Assembly (NCBI GenBank): GCA_017415165.1
Contig: JAFQIY010000041.1
Coordinates: forward strand, 226,051 to 290,050
DNA length: 64,000 nucleotides
Direction: 5' to 3'
Origin: Oscillospiraceae bacterium
Lineage (GTDB): Bacteria > Bacillota > Clostridia > Oscillospirales > Ruminococcaceae
Of this stretch, positions 17,223 to 25,483 are shown piece by piece. A program made the position numbers and the translations under genes. The notes under the pieces were generated by a model. It made no database searches and was not told the origin of the DNA. It saw only the letters and a list, made by a program, of their open reading frames with translations. Each line of letters begins with the position of its first letter. Within the stretch, counting starts at the first letter, position 1.

Positions 17223-17891
17223 ATGACCGCATACAGCCACGAACTATGGAAATCAATTATGGAACGTACTGCAAAAAATCTTGAAGCCAACAATATGAAA
17301 TGCTATATTGCTGACACTAAGGATGATGTTGTTCCGCTTGTAAAGCAAATTATGCAGGAGGGTGACACTGTTGCCTGCGGAGGTTCAATGACTCTTGCTG
17401 AATGTGGTGTTACGGAGCTTCTTAAATCAGGTGCATACAACTTCCTTGACAGGGACGGCAAGACAGGTGATGAGCTTCAGGCTGTTTTCAGAGGTGCATT
17501 CTCTGCTGACTGCTATCTTTCAAGTGCAAATGCAATTACTGAGAATGGCGAATTATACAATGTTGACGGAAACAGCAACCGTGTTGCGGCTATCTGCTTC
17601 GGTCCGAAATCGGTTATTATTGTTGCGGGAAGAAACAAGATTGTCCGCTCCCTTGACGATGCAATCGTGCGTGTAAAGAGAATTGCTGCTCCGATGAATA
17701 CTGCACGTCTTGGATGTGAAACCTACTGCAACAGCAAGGGCGAATGTATGTCACTTGCTTCGGGCGGAAGCTGTATGACAGACGGCTGCAAGAGTGCTTC
17801 AAGAATCTGCTGTTCGTATGTTGTTACTGCTCAGCAGCGTATCAAGGACAGAATAAAGGTTATTCTTGTCAATGAGGAGCTTGGTTTTTAA
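17223..17891 (+). CDS. LUD-domain protein (LutC/YkgG family)
   Basis: 222 aa. LUD proteins take part in lactate oxidation (LutABC) or bind related oxidoreductases. The core shows GDTVACGGSMTLAECG, FLDRDGKTGDE and the glycine-rich VAAICFGPKSVIIVAGRNKIV. The C-terminal cysteine block is longer than in LutC: seven or more cysteines from GCETYC to RICC with an insertion (SLASGGSCMTDGCK) between the usual GEC and SRIC parts, suggesting a metal or Fe-S site. No LutA or LutB neighbours, so a role in lactate use is not supported by context. SD GGAAGGA. Confidence 0.87.
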   Translation: MTAYSHELWKSIMERTAKNLEANNMKCYIADTKDDVVPLVKQIMQEGDTVACGGSMTLAECGVTELLKSGAYNFLDRDGKTGDELQAVFRGAFSADCYLSSANAITENGELYNVDGNSNRVAAICFGPKSVIIVAGRNKIVRSLDDAIVRVKRIAAPMNTARLGCETYCNSKGECMSLASGGSCMTDGCKSASRICCSYVVTAQQRIKDRIKVILVNEELGF

Positions 17892-17983
17892 AAATTCACT
17901 TTATATTACTCAAGGGCTGCAATAATTAAATCAGCAGTAAATTCAACTCTAATTTTTGTATGAATTTATCTGTAATAAATTAA

Positions 17984-18012
17984 TTGCAAAAACTCCTGTG
18001 ATGATTTATAAT
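17984..18012 (+). promoter_or_regulatory. Intergenic promoter before a terminator
   Basis: TTGCAA (17984-17989), 17-nt spacer, TATAAT (18007-18012). No gene begins before the terminator at 18071, so it may drive a short RNA. Confidence 0.55.
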
Positions 18013-18018
18013 ATAATC

Positions 18019-18107
18019 AACACAAGGAAATAAAACCCTTGACTCTCTCTTAAAATATTTTTTATTAAGAAAAACGGACATTTGCTCGATGTCCGTTTTT
18101 TATTTTT
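18019..18107 (+). ncRNA. Possible short RNA ending at a terminator
   Basis: A promoter at 17984-18012 and a terminator at 18071-18107 delimit a transcript of about 85-90 nt with no convincing reading frame (AAGGA is followed by no ATG). It may equally be the 3' end of the LUD transcript with a fortuitous AT-rich promoter. Confidence 0.3.
18071..18107 (+). terminator. Terminator downstream of the LUD gene
   Basis: ACGGACAT and ATGTCCGT (18074-18096) flank a 7-nt loop and are followed by a T-rich tract (TTTTTATTTTT). Confidence 0.92.
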
Positions 18108-18173
18108 AATTTTTCTAAAGTTTTATTTTTTCCTGCCGATAAATATTTTGTAAAGATTTTTTGAAAAAAACTG

Positions 18174-18202
18174 TTGAAATTTAAAAAGCATTGTGCTATA
18201 AT
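18174..18202 (+). promoter_or_regulatory. SigA-type promoter of the dehydratase-like gene
   Basis: TTGAAA (18174-18179), 17-nt spacer, TATAAT (18197-18202), 42 bases before the start. Confidence 0.85.
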
Positions 18203-18244
18203 GATTATGAAGGATTATAGTTTTTTAAGGAGCTTCACGTTATT

Positions 18245-19495
18245 ATGGCCGAACTTATTTACAATGAGCAGGGTCGCTTGCTTTTTACCGAGGAAATGCG
18301 CAAGGAATATACTATACTTATTCCGCAGATGCTTCCTATTCACTTTACTCTGCTTGAAAAGATTTTCAATAATCACGGCTACAAGGTCAAGCTGCTTACT
18401 TCAACAGGAAGAAAAATTATTGATGAGGGTCTGAGAAATGTTCACAATGACACCTGTTACCCTGCTCTGCTGGTTATCGGTCAGATGATGGACGCTCTCA
18501 AGTCGGGCGAATACGATCTGAACAAGACTGCTCTTATGATTACTCAGACAGGCGGCGGCTGCCGTGCTTCCAACTACATAAATCTCTTGAGAAAGGCACT
18601 GAAAAACAATGGAATGGCTCACGTTCCCGTTGTTTCACTGAACCTTTCAAATATGGAGAAAAATCCCGGATTCAGTCTTTCAGCAAGTCTGCTGTTTGAC
18701 CTTATTATTGCTATCTGCTATGCCGATACGCTGATGTGGGTCGGCAATCAGGTTCGCCCTTACGAAAACAACAAGGGTGATGTTGACAAGCTTATTGACA
18801 AGTGGGTTGATGAGCTGATGATCAGAGGTTTTTCTCTCCCCGCTTTCAGTAAGACTATCCGCGAAATTCTTGTTGATTTCGAAAAAATCCCTTACACAAA
18901 ATCCGAAAAGGTCAAAGTTGGTATTGTCGGAGAGATTTACATCAAATACGCACCTCTCGGCAACAACTGTCTGGAGGAATTTCTCCGTGGTGAGGACGTT
19001 GAGGTTGTTGTTCCGGGTCTGCTGGACTTCATTCTCTTTATGTGTGACCACCATATCGTTGACACACAGCTTTACCACGTCAGATACAAGAAATACATCG
19101 GCTCGGGGGCACTTAAACTGTTCCTGAAAAAGATGCAGAACACAATTATCAGCGCTGTTGAAAAAACCCGTTTCAATCCCCCTGCGCATTTTGAGGAGAC
19201 AAAGAAAAATGTTCTCCCCTATGTTTCACCTGCTAACAAGATGGGTGAAGGATGGCTGCTTACGGCGGAAATGGTTGAGCTTGTACACAGCGGCGTAAAT
19301 AATATTGTTTGTGCACAGCCCTTCGGCTGTCTGCCAAATCACATTGTCGGCAAGGGTATGATAAGAAAAATCCGTGCCGTTCACCCCGATGCAAATATTG
19401 TGGCAATCGACTATGACCCCGGTGCTACAAAGGTAAATCAGGAAAATCGTATCAAGCTTATGCTTTCTACTGCTAAGGCAAAGCTTGAAAAATAA
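18245..19495 (+). CDS. 2-hydroxyacyl-CoA dehydratase-like protein (activase-related, COG3580 type)
   Basis: 416 aa. It resembles the C-terminal part of the large clostridial protein of about 1400 aa that fuses two HgdC-type activase domains with a dehydratase-like unit; here only that unit is present. Visible landmarks are NDTCYPALLVIGQMMDAL, TQTGGGCRASNY (conserved cysteines for an Fe-S cluster), GEIYIKYAPLGNN and QPFGCLPNHIVGKGM. No activase gene is adjacent. The true substrate is unknown, and the family is widespread in anaerobes without a proven reaction. AAGGAG lies 12 bases upstream, a long spacing. The FliD-like gene follows after 20 bases. Confidence 0.85.
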   Translation: MAELIYNEQGRLLFTEEMRKEYTILIPQMLPIHFTLLEKIFNNHGYKVKLLTSTGRKIIDEGLRNVHNDTCYPALLVIGQMMDALKSGEYDLNKTALMITQTGGGCRASNYINLLRKALKNNGMAHVPVVSLNLSNMEKNPGFSLSASLLFDLIIAICYADTLMWVGNQVRPYENNKGDVDKLIDKWVDELMIRGFSLPAFSKTIREILVDFEKIPYTKSEKVKVGIVGEIYIKYAPLGNNCLEEFLRGEDVEVVVPGLLDFILFMCDHHIVDTQLYHVRYKKYIGSGALKLFLKKMQNTIISAVEKTRFNPPAHFEETKKNVLPYVSPANKMGEGWLLTAEMVELVHSGVNNIVCAQPFGCLPNHIVGKGMIRKIRAVHPDANIVAIDYDPGATKVNQENRIKLMLSTAKAKLEK

Positions 19496-19515
19496 CACAG
19501 AAAGGATGCGGTGCT

Positions 19516-20274
19516 ATGTCTTTGTACGGAATTAACGCTTATACCTCAAATTCATATTACAGCTCTCTTCTTGCAGGAAAAAATCAGTCACTTGCCGACT
19601 CTCTTTCTTCATTTAATAAGAATGCCTCCAACAGCAATCTTTCCAATATGCTCAATGCTGTTAAGGTTGACGGAAACACTGATTTGCGTACACTTGCAAG
19701 AACGGTTGACCTTGTTCGTTCAAAAAATTATCAGAAAAATCTTACTGAGGAATTCAGAAAGCAGTTTGCAGGTGAAAATGAATCTGCTGAAGATGTTGAA
19801 ATCAAGCTTGCTGAAAGCTCCAAGCTTTTAAGCGGTTATGCAGGTGCACTTGCTTACAACGGCAACACTATAAAAGAGCCTGAGCAGATGCTTGCGGCTG
19901 TCAAGGATTTTGCTGAAAGCTACAATGATACTCTTGACGGACTCCAGAAAACTGACAGTCTGAAGGCGCTTGAAAAGGGCGTTTCACTCGTAAACACAAC
20001 AAAGGCTTATGCTCGTACACTTTCAAGAATAGGTCTTAAGGTAGGAAGCGACAACCGTCTTACTGTTGATGAGGAAAAGCTCAAGGCTGCACAGCCCGAA
20101 ACCTTCCGTTCCCTTTTCTCAGGCAATTATTCCTACGCAAGCAAGGTTGCTGACAAGGCTTCCGACATCAGCCGTGCTGCTGACCTCAAGGCACAGGTTA
20201 CATACAACGTTAAGGGTAATCTCGATTACTACAACAAGATGGCTGTAAGTATGTTCTTGGATGATAAAATTTGA
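19516..20274 (+). CDS. Hypothetical protein with a FliD-like C-terminal pattern
   Basis: 252 aa, Ser/Asn/Ala-rich, helical, no signal or membrane segment. The stretch KAYARTLSRIGLKV-GSDNRLTVDEEKLKAA then FRSLFSGNYSYA matches the layout of the C-terminal half of flagellar cap protein FliD (GI-DGKL-DE-L-AA-FF-G). No flagellar genes are in the window and FliD is usually over 400 aa. It may be a surface or secreted filament-like protein in a non-motile lineage. Co-transcribed with the dehydratase-like gene (SD GAAAGGA) and closed by a terminator. Confidence 0.8.
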   Translation: MSLYGINAYTSNSYYSSLLAGKNQSLADSLSSFNKNASNSNLSNMLNAVKVDGNTDLRTLARTVDLVRSKNYQKNLTEEFRKQFAGENESAEDVEIKLAESSKLLSGYAGALAYNGNTIKEPEQMLAAVKDFAESYNDTLDGLQKTDSLKALEKGVSLVNTTKAYARTLSRIGLKVGSDNRLTVDEEKLKAAQPETFRSLFSGNYSYASKVADKASDISRAADLKAQVTYNVKGNLDYYNKMAVSMFLDDKI

Positions 20275-20278
20275 TTGC

Positions 20279-20311
20279 AATCCCCGTGTCTGTGATACGG
20301 GGATTTTTGTT
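20279..20311 (+). terminator. Terminator of the FliD-like gene
   Basis: AATCCCCGT and ACGGGGATT (20279-20303) followed by TTTTGTT. Its T tract contains the -35 box of the next promoter. Confidence 0.92.
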
Positions 20312-20338
20312 GCATTGTTACGAATAATATGGTATAAT
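20310..20338 (+). promoter_or_regulatory. SigA-type promoter of the membrane protein gene
   Basis: TTGCAT (20310-20315), 17-nt spacer, TATAAT (20333-20338), directly abutting the upstream terminator. Confidence 0.8.
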
Positions 20339-20367
20339 AACAGTAACCAAATTTTTCGGAGGTTATT

Positions 20368-21201
20368 ATGGACAACGAGGAAATTATTTTTAATCCCGAA
20401 ATGCCCCTTGCACATTACGAAAAGGGACACAAAAGATTTCTGAATTACAGGTTTTCTGTTTCGTTCGGTACAGCTATTATAATCGCTGCGTTTATTCTGG
20501 GCTTTCTCAGCGTAATGTATTCACCTGCGGCTATGGCTGTTTTCTTTGCAACGGGAATTCCGTTTTCGCTGCTTTCGCTTATCGGCTGCTATGCAAGGCG
20601 TCCGAAGTTTTGTCTGTTTTCTGTTCCGTTGGCGCTTGTTGCAGGCGTTACGGCTATAACGGGAGGAGAAGCAATTTCCATCTTTGCTTTGCTTGCTTAT
20701 GTTGTTTCTGCACTTACCGTTTTCAGAGCTGCACACGATATTTCGGCTCTTGTTGAAATCAAGGACTTACCAGGATATCCTATGTTCGATGCTTCACTTG
20801 ATGATGCAAGCTTTGCGGCAATGGATGAAATGGGTGCGGATGAAATACTTGCCGATGAGCCTGTTGTTTATGAGGAAGTACGCGGTAAACGTTTCATTGC
20901 ACCGTTAGAACCGTCGGAGGATATGGATGAAATTTTCACGGAGGGTATGGCGGTTACTGAGGAAGAAAAACAGCTTACTGCGTATGAACGTGAAACTGTC
21001 AAGGAGGTAAGCGATGTTCCTGAGGATTTGCGTGACGAGGTTGCGCAGAGTCTTGGGCATCTTGCTCCTAATCTTGCGGAATATGAAGAAGCGGCGGCTA
21101 ATGAGCGTGGGGAAAATTCCTACCGTGCTTATGAGAAAATGATGAAGGTTCAAGAAGGCAAGAATAACAGTAATATTTCCGATGTGGATTTGTTCGGATA
21201 A
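20368..21201 (+). CDS. Membrane protein with acidic cytoplasmic tail
   Basis: 277 aa, not a named family. Four hydrophobic segments lie at about 30-52, 53-75, 80-98 and 100-120; a basic loop (CYARRPKFC) separates the second and third. The remaining 150 residues are strongly acidic (repeated D/E with EEV, DEI and DEL pieces), without cysteines, probably cytoplasmic. CGGAGG precedes the ATG by six bases. It has its own promoter and terminator. No function can be inferred. Confidence 0.85.
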   Translation: MDNEEIIFNPEMPLAHYEKGHKRFLNYRFSVSFGTAIIIAAFILGFLSVMYSPAAMAVFFATGIPFSLLSLIGCYARRPKFCLFSVPLALVAGVTAITGGEAISIFALLAYVVSALTVFRAAHDISALVEIKDLPGYPMFDASLDDASFAAMDEMGADEILADEPVVYEEVRGKRFIAPLEPSEDMDEIFTEGMAVTEEEKQLTAYERETVKEVSDVPEDLRDEVAQSLGHLAPNLAEYEEAAANERGENSYRAYEKMMKVQEGKNNSNISDVDLFG

Positions 21202-21206
21202 AATTT

Positions 21207-21238
21207 ATGGGTACTCTGAAAAGAGTACCCATTTTTTA
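21207..21238 (+). terminator. Terminator of the membrane protein gene
   Basis: GGGTACTC and GAGTACCC (21209-21230) around TGAAAA, followed by AT6. Confidence 0.92.
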
Positions 21239-21241
21239 ATG

Positions 21242-21529
21242 TTATCCAGGTCCAAAAACGCCTGTCCAAAAGAAACTCAAATAAATAATTAACCAAAGTA
21301 TATACAAAATAACATATCCAACTAATTGAGCAATAACAAGCAATACCTTTTTGACCTTTGATTTGTTCAAGATTGCCATAGCCTTTATTGTAAAAACAAT
21401 TATAGCTACACCGCCTATTAAATATAATCCCCTAAACAGCATTAATAAGCCGTCAGCAAAAACGGCAGTACAGGAGATAAGGAAAAGCACAAAGGATATA
21501 AGTTCGTATTTCTTAAAATATTCATTCAT
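21242..21529 (-). CDS. Small membrane protein
   Basis: 95 aa with three hydrophobic helices (about 10-28, 32-50 and 62-90) and a basic loop KSKVKK between the second and third. Family not recognised. AAGGAG lies nine bases before the ATG. It starts 24 bases after the metH stop on the same strand, so it is probably the last gene of the methionine operon, though no functional link is evident. Confidence 0.75.
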   Translation of the reverse strand: MNEYFKKYELISFVLFLISCTAVFADGLLMLFRGLYLIGGVAIIVFTIKAMAILNKSKVKKVLLVIAQLVGYVILYILWLIIYLSFFWTGVFGPG

Positions 21530-21553
21530 ATTATTTGACTCCTTGATGCTGAC

Positions 21554-23944
21554 TTACTCCGCATAAATCTTCTTGGCAATATCAACTGTTTCCTTTGCGT
21601 CCTTTGCATAGTAGTCGGCGCCGATTTTTTCGGCATATTCGGGGGTAAGAACTGCTCCGCCTACTACGATTTTGCAGGGGACGTTCTTTTCGTGGAGAAG
21701 CTTGATTGTGTCCTCCATTGCGCCGAGGGTTGTGGTCATAAGTGCGGACAGGCCAACAAGCTTTACGCTGTGGGAAACAGCCGCTTCAACAACTGTTTCG
21801 GGTGGGACATCCTTGCCGAGGTCGATTACGTCAAAGCCGTAATTTTCAAGGAGCACCTTGACGATATTTTTGCCGATATCGTGGATATCGCCCTTTACGG
21901 TTGCAAGTACAACCTTGCCCTTGCTGACAGTTTCGCCGCCTGCTGACATATGGGATTTGATTACCTCAAATGCGGCTTGTGCAACGTTTGCCGCCATAAT
22001 AAGCTGTGGCAGGAAGATTTTGCCTTGTTCAAACTCTGCACCTGCTTTGTCAAGTGCGGGGATAAGCATATTGTCAACGATGTCCATTGTATCGTGGGTT
22101 TTAAGCAGTTCCTCGGTAATTTTTGCGCCCTCGGATTTAAGTCCGTTTGCGATTGCCGTTGGCAGGTCGGTTACTCCGCTTTTCTGCTGGACAGGTGCGG
22201 ATGAGGTACTACTCATTGAGGTTGTCATACTGCTTTCGGCATAAGCGGCGATAAACTCGCTTGCGTTTTCGTCGATGTTTGTCAGCAGCTTATATGCACG
22301 GACTGCACCTGTCATAAGTGCGGCGTTAGGGTTGATAATCGGCAGGTCAAGTCCGTTCGTGAGCGCCATTTGCAGGAAGTTGCAATTCACAAGCTCACGG
22401 TTTGGCAGACCGAATGAGATATTAGAAACACCGAGGACGGTTTTCAGTCCGAGGTCAGTTTTTACTCTATGGAGGGCGTTGATTGTTTCCATAACGGCTT
22501 TCTGCTCGGCAGATGCGGTCAGGGTCAGGCAGTCGATGAAAACGTCACGCTTAGGGATACCGATTTTCTGTGCACGGTCAAGGATTTTCTCTGCAATTGC
22601 GAAACGTCCGTCGGCTGTTTTCGGGATACCGCCTTCGTCAAGGGTGAGTCCCACAACTGCGGCGCCGTACTTCTTAACGAGAGGGAGGATTGCTTCGAGT
22701 GAGCCTTCTTCTCCGTTTACAGAGTTAACGATTGGCTTACCGTTATAGATACGGAGTGCTGCTTCGAGGACGTCAGGACGTGTTGAGTCAAGCTGCAAAG
22801 GCAAATCTGTTACGGACTGGATTGCCTTGACAACCTTGACCATCATTTCCTTTTCGTCGATATCGGGCAAACCGACATTAACGTCGAGAATATCTGCGCC
22901 TGCTTCAATCTGCTGGATAGCCTGATTGAGAATATAGTCGATATCTCCCCTTTTCAGTGCTTCCTTAAACAGCTTTTTACCTGTTGGGTTGATACGCTCG
23001 CCGATAATTCTCGGCTGGTTGATTTCAACAGTTTTTGCAGGTGTACAAACTGCGGCTTCAAGCTGCACTTCTGGTCTGGTGTACTTCATACCGTCAAGCT
23101 TTTTCACAACTGCACGGATAAAATCGGGGTTTGTTCCGCAGCAGCCTCCAACAAGCTTTACGCCGTATTTTACGAGGTTCACATAGCTTTCGGCAAATTC
23201 TTCGGGGGTTATATCGTATGTATTTGTTACAGGGTCGGGCAGACCTGCGTTTGCTTTTACAACGATTGGCAGGGTTGTCCACTTGGAAAGCTCGGCAACA
23301 ACAGGCTCAAGCTCTCTTGGTCCGAGGGAGCAGTTTACGCCGATTGCGTCAACACCGAGACCTTCGAGGGTGATTGCCATTGAGGAGATTGCACAGCCTG
23401 TAAAGGTACGCATATTCTGCTCAAATGTCATTGTACAGATTATGGGCAGGTCGCAGTTTTCCTTTGCGGCAAGGACTGCGGCTTTAAGTTCATAGAGGTC
23501 GGTCATTGTTTCGAAAACAACAACGTCGGCTTCCTTGCCTGCTTTAATCTGCTCACGGAAAATGTCGTAGGCATCCTCAAAAGAGAGTGTTCCTGTGGGT
23601 TCAAGAAGCTGTCCGATTGGTCCGATATCGAGGGCAACGAGAGCCTTGTCCCCTACTGCATTTTTGGCGTTTGCAATTGCGGCGGGGATAATTTCGGCTA
23701 CGGATTTGCCTGTTTCAGCAAGCTTATAGCGGTTTGCTCCGAATGTATTTGCGTAGACAAGCTGTGAGCCTGCGGAAACGTATGCACTGTGAATTTCGGT
23801 AAGCCATTCGGGCTTTGTAAGGTTAAGAAGTTCGGGTACTCCGCCTGTTTCGAGTCCCTTTGACTGGAGCATTGTGCCCATTGCGCCGTCAAGGAAAACA
23901 AACTCGTTTTCCGACAGCAATTTATAGAATTTTTCCTTTTTCAT
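21554..23944 (-). CDS. metH: Cobalamin-dependent methionine synthase (no activation domain)
   Basis: 796 aa; transfers a methyl group from 5-methyl-THF through cobalamin to homocysteine. Order: homocysteine-binding zinc module (GVNCSLGP and GGCCGTNP supply the cysteines), pterin-binding module (ERINPTGKKLFKEAL, then DVNVGLPDIDE), a Ser/Thr linker near 575-590, the four-helix cap, and the B12-binding module with GDIHDIGKNIV (DxHxxG). The SAM-dependent reactivation domain of E. coli MetH is missing and is supplied by the preceding gene, whose stop overlaps this start (ATGA). AGGAGGAA is upstream. Confidence 0.96.
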   Translation of the reverse strand: MKKEKFYKLLSENEFVFLDGAMGTMLQSKGLETGGVPELLNLTKPEWLTEIHSAYVSAGSQLVYANTFGANRYKLAETGKSVAEIIPAAIANAKNAVGDKALVALDIGPIGQLLEPTGTLSFEDAYDIFREQIKAGKEADVVVFETMTDLYELKAAVLAAKENCDLPIICTMTFEQNMRTFTGCAISSMAITLEGLGVDAIGVNCSLGPRELEPVVAELSKWTTLPIVVKANAGLPDPVTNTYDITPEEFAESYVNLVKYGVKLVGGCCGTNPDFIRAVVKKLDGMKYTRPEVQLEAAVCTPAKTVEINQPRIIGERINPTGKKLFKEALKRGDIDYILNQAIQQIEAGADILDVNVGLPDIDEKEMMVKVVKAIQSVTDLPLQLDSTRPDVLEAALRIYNGKPIVNSVNGEEGSLEAILPLVKKYGAAVVGLTLDEGGIPKTADGRFAIAEKILDRAQKIGIPKRDVFIDCLTLTASAEQKAVMETINALHRVKTDLGLKTVLGVSNISFGLPNRELVNCNFLQMALTNGLDLPIINPNAALMTGAVRAYKLLTNIDENASEFIAAYAESSMTTSMSSTSSAPVQQKSGVTDLPTAIANGLKSEGAKITEELLKTHDTMDIVDNMLIPALDKAGAEFEQGKIFLPQLIMAANVAQAAFEVIKSHMSAGGETVSKGKVVLATVKGDIHDIGKNIVKVLLENYGFDVIDLGKDVPPETVVEAAVSHSVKLVGLSALMTTTLGAMEDTIKLLHEKNVPCKIVVGGAVLTPEYAEKIGADYYAKDAKETVDIAKKIYAE

Positions 23945-24609
23945 TGACAGGTTCCTCCTGTTTTTCGATAGTTACAGCGGTCACGCATATTACAGCTTTC
24001 GCAGCTGTGCTTTTTATTTTGCACTGACTTTTTGTGCACGCCGATTACTGCGGTTACAGATTTTGTAGGAGTAAGAATTCCGCTTGAATTTGCACACAAG
24101 CCAATGACTTTTTGTGCATTGAGTGCCGAAAGAAAATCCTTTTGCACTTCAATTGGGAAATCACCGTACCCCGGAGAAAATCTCCATATTAAATGCTTGT
24201 TTTCAAGCCGTGCGGAAATTTTTTTTTCAGCTTCATCGCAGACCTGTTCGATTGCGGTGGAAGCCATTGCGTCGAGAATTACGGCTTTTGCCATATCCTG
24301 AGTCTGCGTTTTTCTCAGCAGCATATCGACGTTATTTCCGAGAGTAGCACACATAAGCACAACTCCGATACAGCCGTCAAGGTGCGCAGATATGTCATTT
24401 CCGTCAAGCGAAAGTGTGTATCCTGACAGCTTGACAGAGGTGTCAGAATGCTTGAAAATTTCTGCGTAAGACCAGCAGAATTTCGGTGCCATTTCCGCAA
24501 GAAGAATTTTTTCGCACTCATCTGCAAGCTGCAAGGTAGCGTTGTCGGGTGTGCTTTTTATTCCGAGATATCGGAATGCTTCGGTGCGATTTATTGATGT
24601 GATAATCAC
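23941..24609 (-). CDS. Separate MetH activation-domain protein
   Basis: 222 aa matching the SAM-binding reactivation domain of MetH: RFSPGYGDFPI followed by LTPTKSVTAVIGV in the usual places. It would allow reductive methylation of inactive cob(II)alamin on the domain-less MetH. It ends with a cysteine tail not found in E. coli MetH (CESCNMRDRCNYRKTGGTC), five cysteines that could hold an Fe-S cluster for electron delivery. Overlaps by four bases (ATGA) with both metF upstream and metH downstream, so the three proteins are translationally coupled. Confidence 0.92.
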   Translation of the reverse strand: MIITSINRTEAFRYLGIKSTPDNATLQLADECEKILLAEMAPKFCWSYAEIFKHSDTSVKLSGYTLSLDGNDISAHLDGCIGVVLMCATLGNNVDMLLRKTQTQDMAKAVILDAMASTAIEQVCDEAEKKISARLENKHLIWRFSPGYGDFPIEVQKDFLSALNAQKVIGLCANSSGILTPTKSVTAVIGVHKKSVQNKKHSCESCNMRDRCNYRKTGGTCQ

Positions 24610-25466
24610 AGGAGTGACCTCACTGCTTCACTGATTTTTCGTGCAACGTATGGGTTATTCATTGTATAGAGGTGGATACCGTCAACGCCGTTGGAGATAA
24701 GGTCAACAATCTGGTCAACTGCGTATGCGATACCTGCGTCGCGGAGTGCTTCGGGGTTATGCTCATATCTCTGCATCATTTTGGCAAACTTCGACGGCAG
24801 ACTTGCTCCGCACATTGACACCATTCGTTCAATCTGCTTTTTATTCACAACAGGCATAATTCCTGCTTCGATTGGCACGTTGATTCCTGCGATATCCGCC
24901 ATTTCACGGAAGCGGTGGAATGTATTGTTATCAAAGAAAAGCTGTGACATAAGGTGCTCTGCGCCCGCTTCGACCTTGATTTTGAGGTGCTTGATATCTT
25001 CTGCGAGAGAAGATGCTTCAAGGTGGCACTCAGGATAGCACGCACCCGAAACGTGAAAGTCACCGTTTTCCTTGATGAATTTTGTCAGGTCACTTGCGTA
25101 CTCAAACTCGTGCAGACGTGGGATTTCGGGGTTTACGTCACCACGGAGTGCAAGAATGTTTTCCACGCCTCTTTCCTTGAACTGCTGGAGCTGTGTAAGC
25201 ACGCCTTCCTTTGTACTGTAAACGCAGGTAAGATGTGCTGCTGAGGGAATTCCAAGCTCACGCTGGATATATGCGGCGATATCGCAGGTTGTTGTATCTG
25301 CGGCATTGCCCCCTGCGCCGTAGGTTACGCTGATAAAGGCAGGGTTAAGCTCTTTCAGCTCGGCAAGGGTACTATACACGGTTTCTATGGGGCTTGTCTT
25401 TTTTGGCGGAAACACCTCAAAGGACAGGATTGTTTTATCGCTGTTAAAAAGTGATGAAAGCTTCAT
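24606..25466 (-). CDS. metF: 5,10-methylenetetrahydrofolate reductase
   Basis: 286-aa FAD enzyme making 5-methyl-THF for MetH. Visible: LSFEVFPPKK at the N-terminus, ISVTYGAGGNA, HLTCVYSTKEG, ILALRGDVNPE and the C-terminal GVDGIHLYTMN. Length is typical of bacterial MetF. SD GAAAGGAAG. Together with fhs at 10 kb it connects formate to methionine. No S-box or other riboswitch was seen before it; it follows the esterase gene after only 17 bases. Confidence 0.96.
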   Translation of the reverse strand: MKLSSLFNSDKTILSFEVFPPKKTSPIETVYSTLAELKELNPAFISVTYGAGGNAADTTTCDIAAYIQRELGIPSAAHLTCVYSTKEGVLTQLQQFKERGVENILALRGDVNPEIPRLHEFEYASDLTKFIKENGDFHVSGACYPECHLEASSLAEDIKHLKIKVEAGAEHLMSQLFFDNNTFHRFREMADIAGINVPIEAGIMPVVNKKQIERMVSMCGASLPSKFAKMMQRYEHNPEALRDAGIAYAVDQIVDLISNGVDGIHLYTMNNPYVARKISEAVRSLL

Positions 25467-25483
25467 TATGTTACTTCCTTTCT

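Noticed and set aside
19516-20274. Flagellar cap protein FliD
   Set aside because: Too short, lacks the N-terminal part, and no flagellar genes are present; only a FliD-like pattern is claimed.
24601-24612. Frameshift splitting MetH from its activation domain
   Set aside because: Both overlaps are clean ATGA couplings, the separate activation protein has its own extra tail, and gene order is activation before metH, so it is not a simple break.
25467-25483. S-box/SAM riboswitch or T-box before metF
   Set aside because: Only 17 bases separate it from the previous gene, and the leader of the operon at 27008-27043 is too short and lacks the expected stems.
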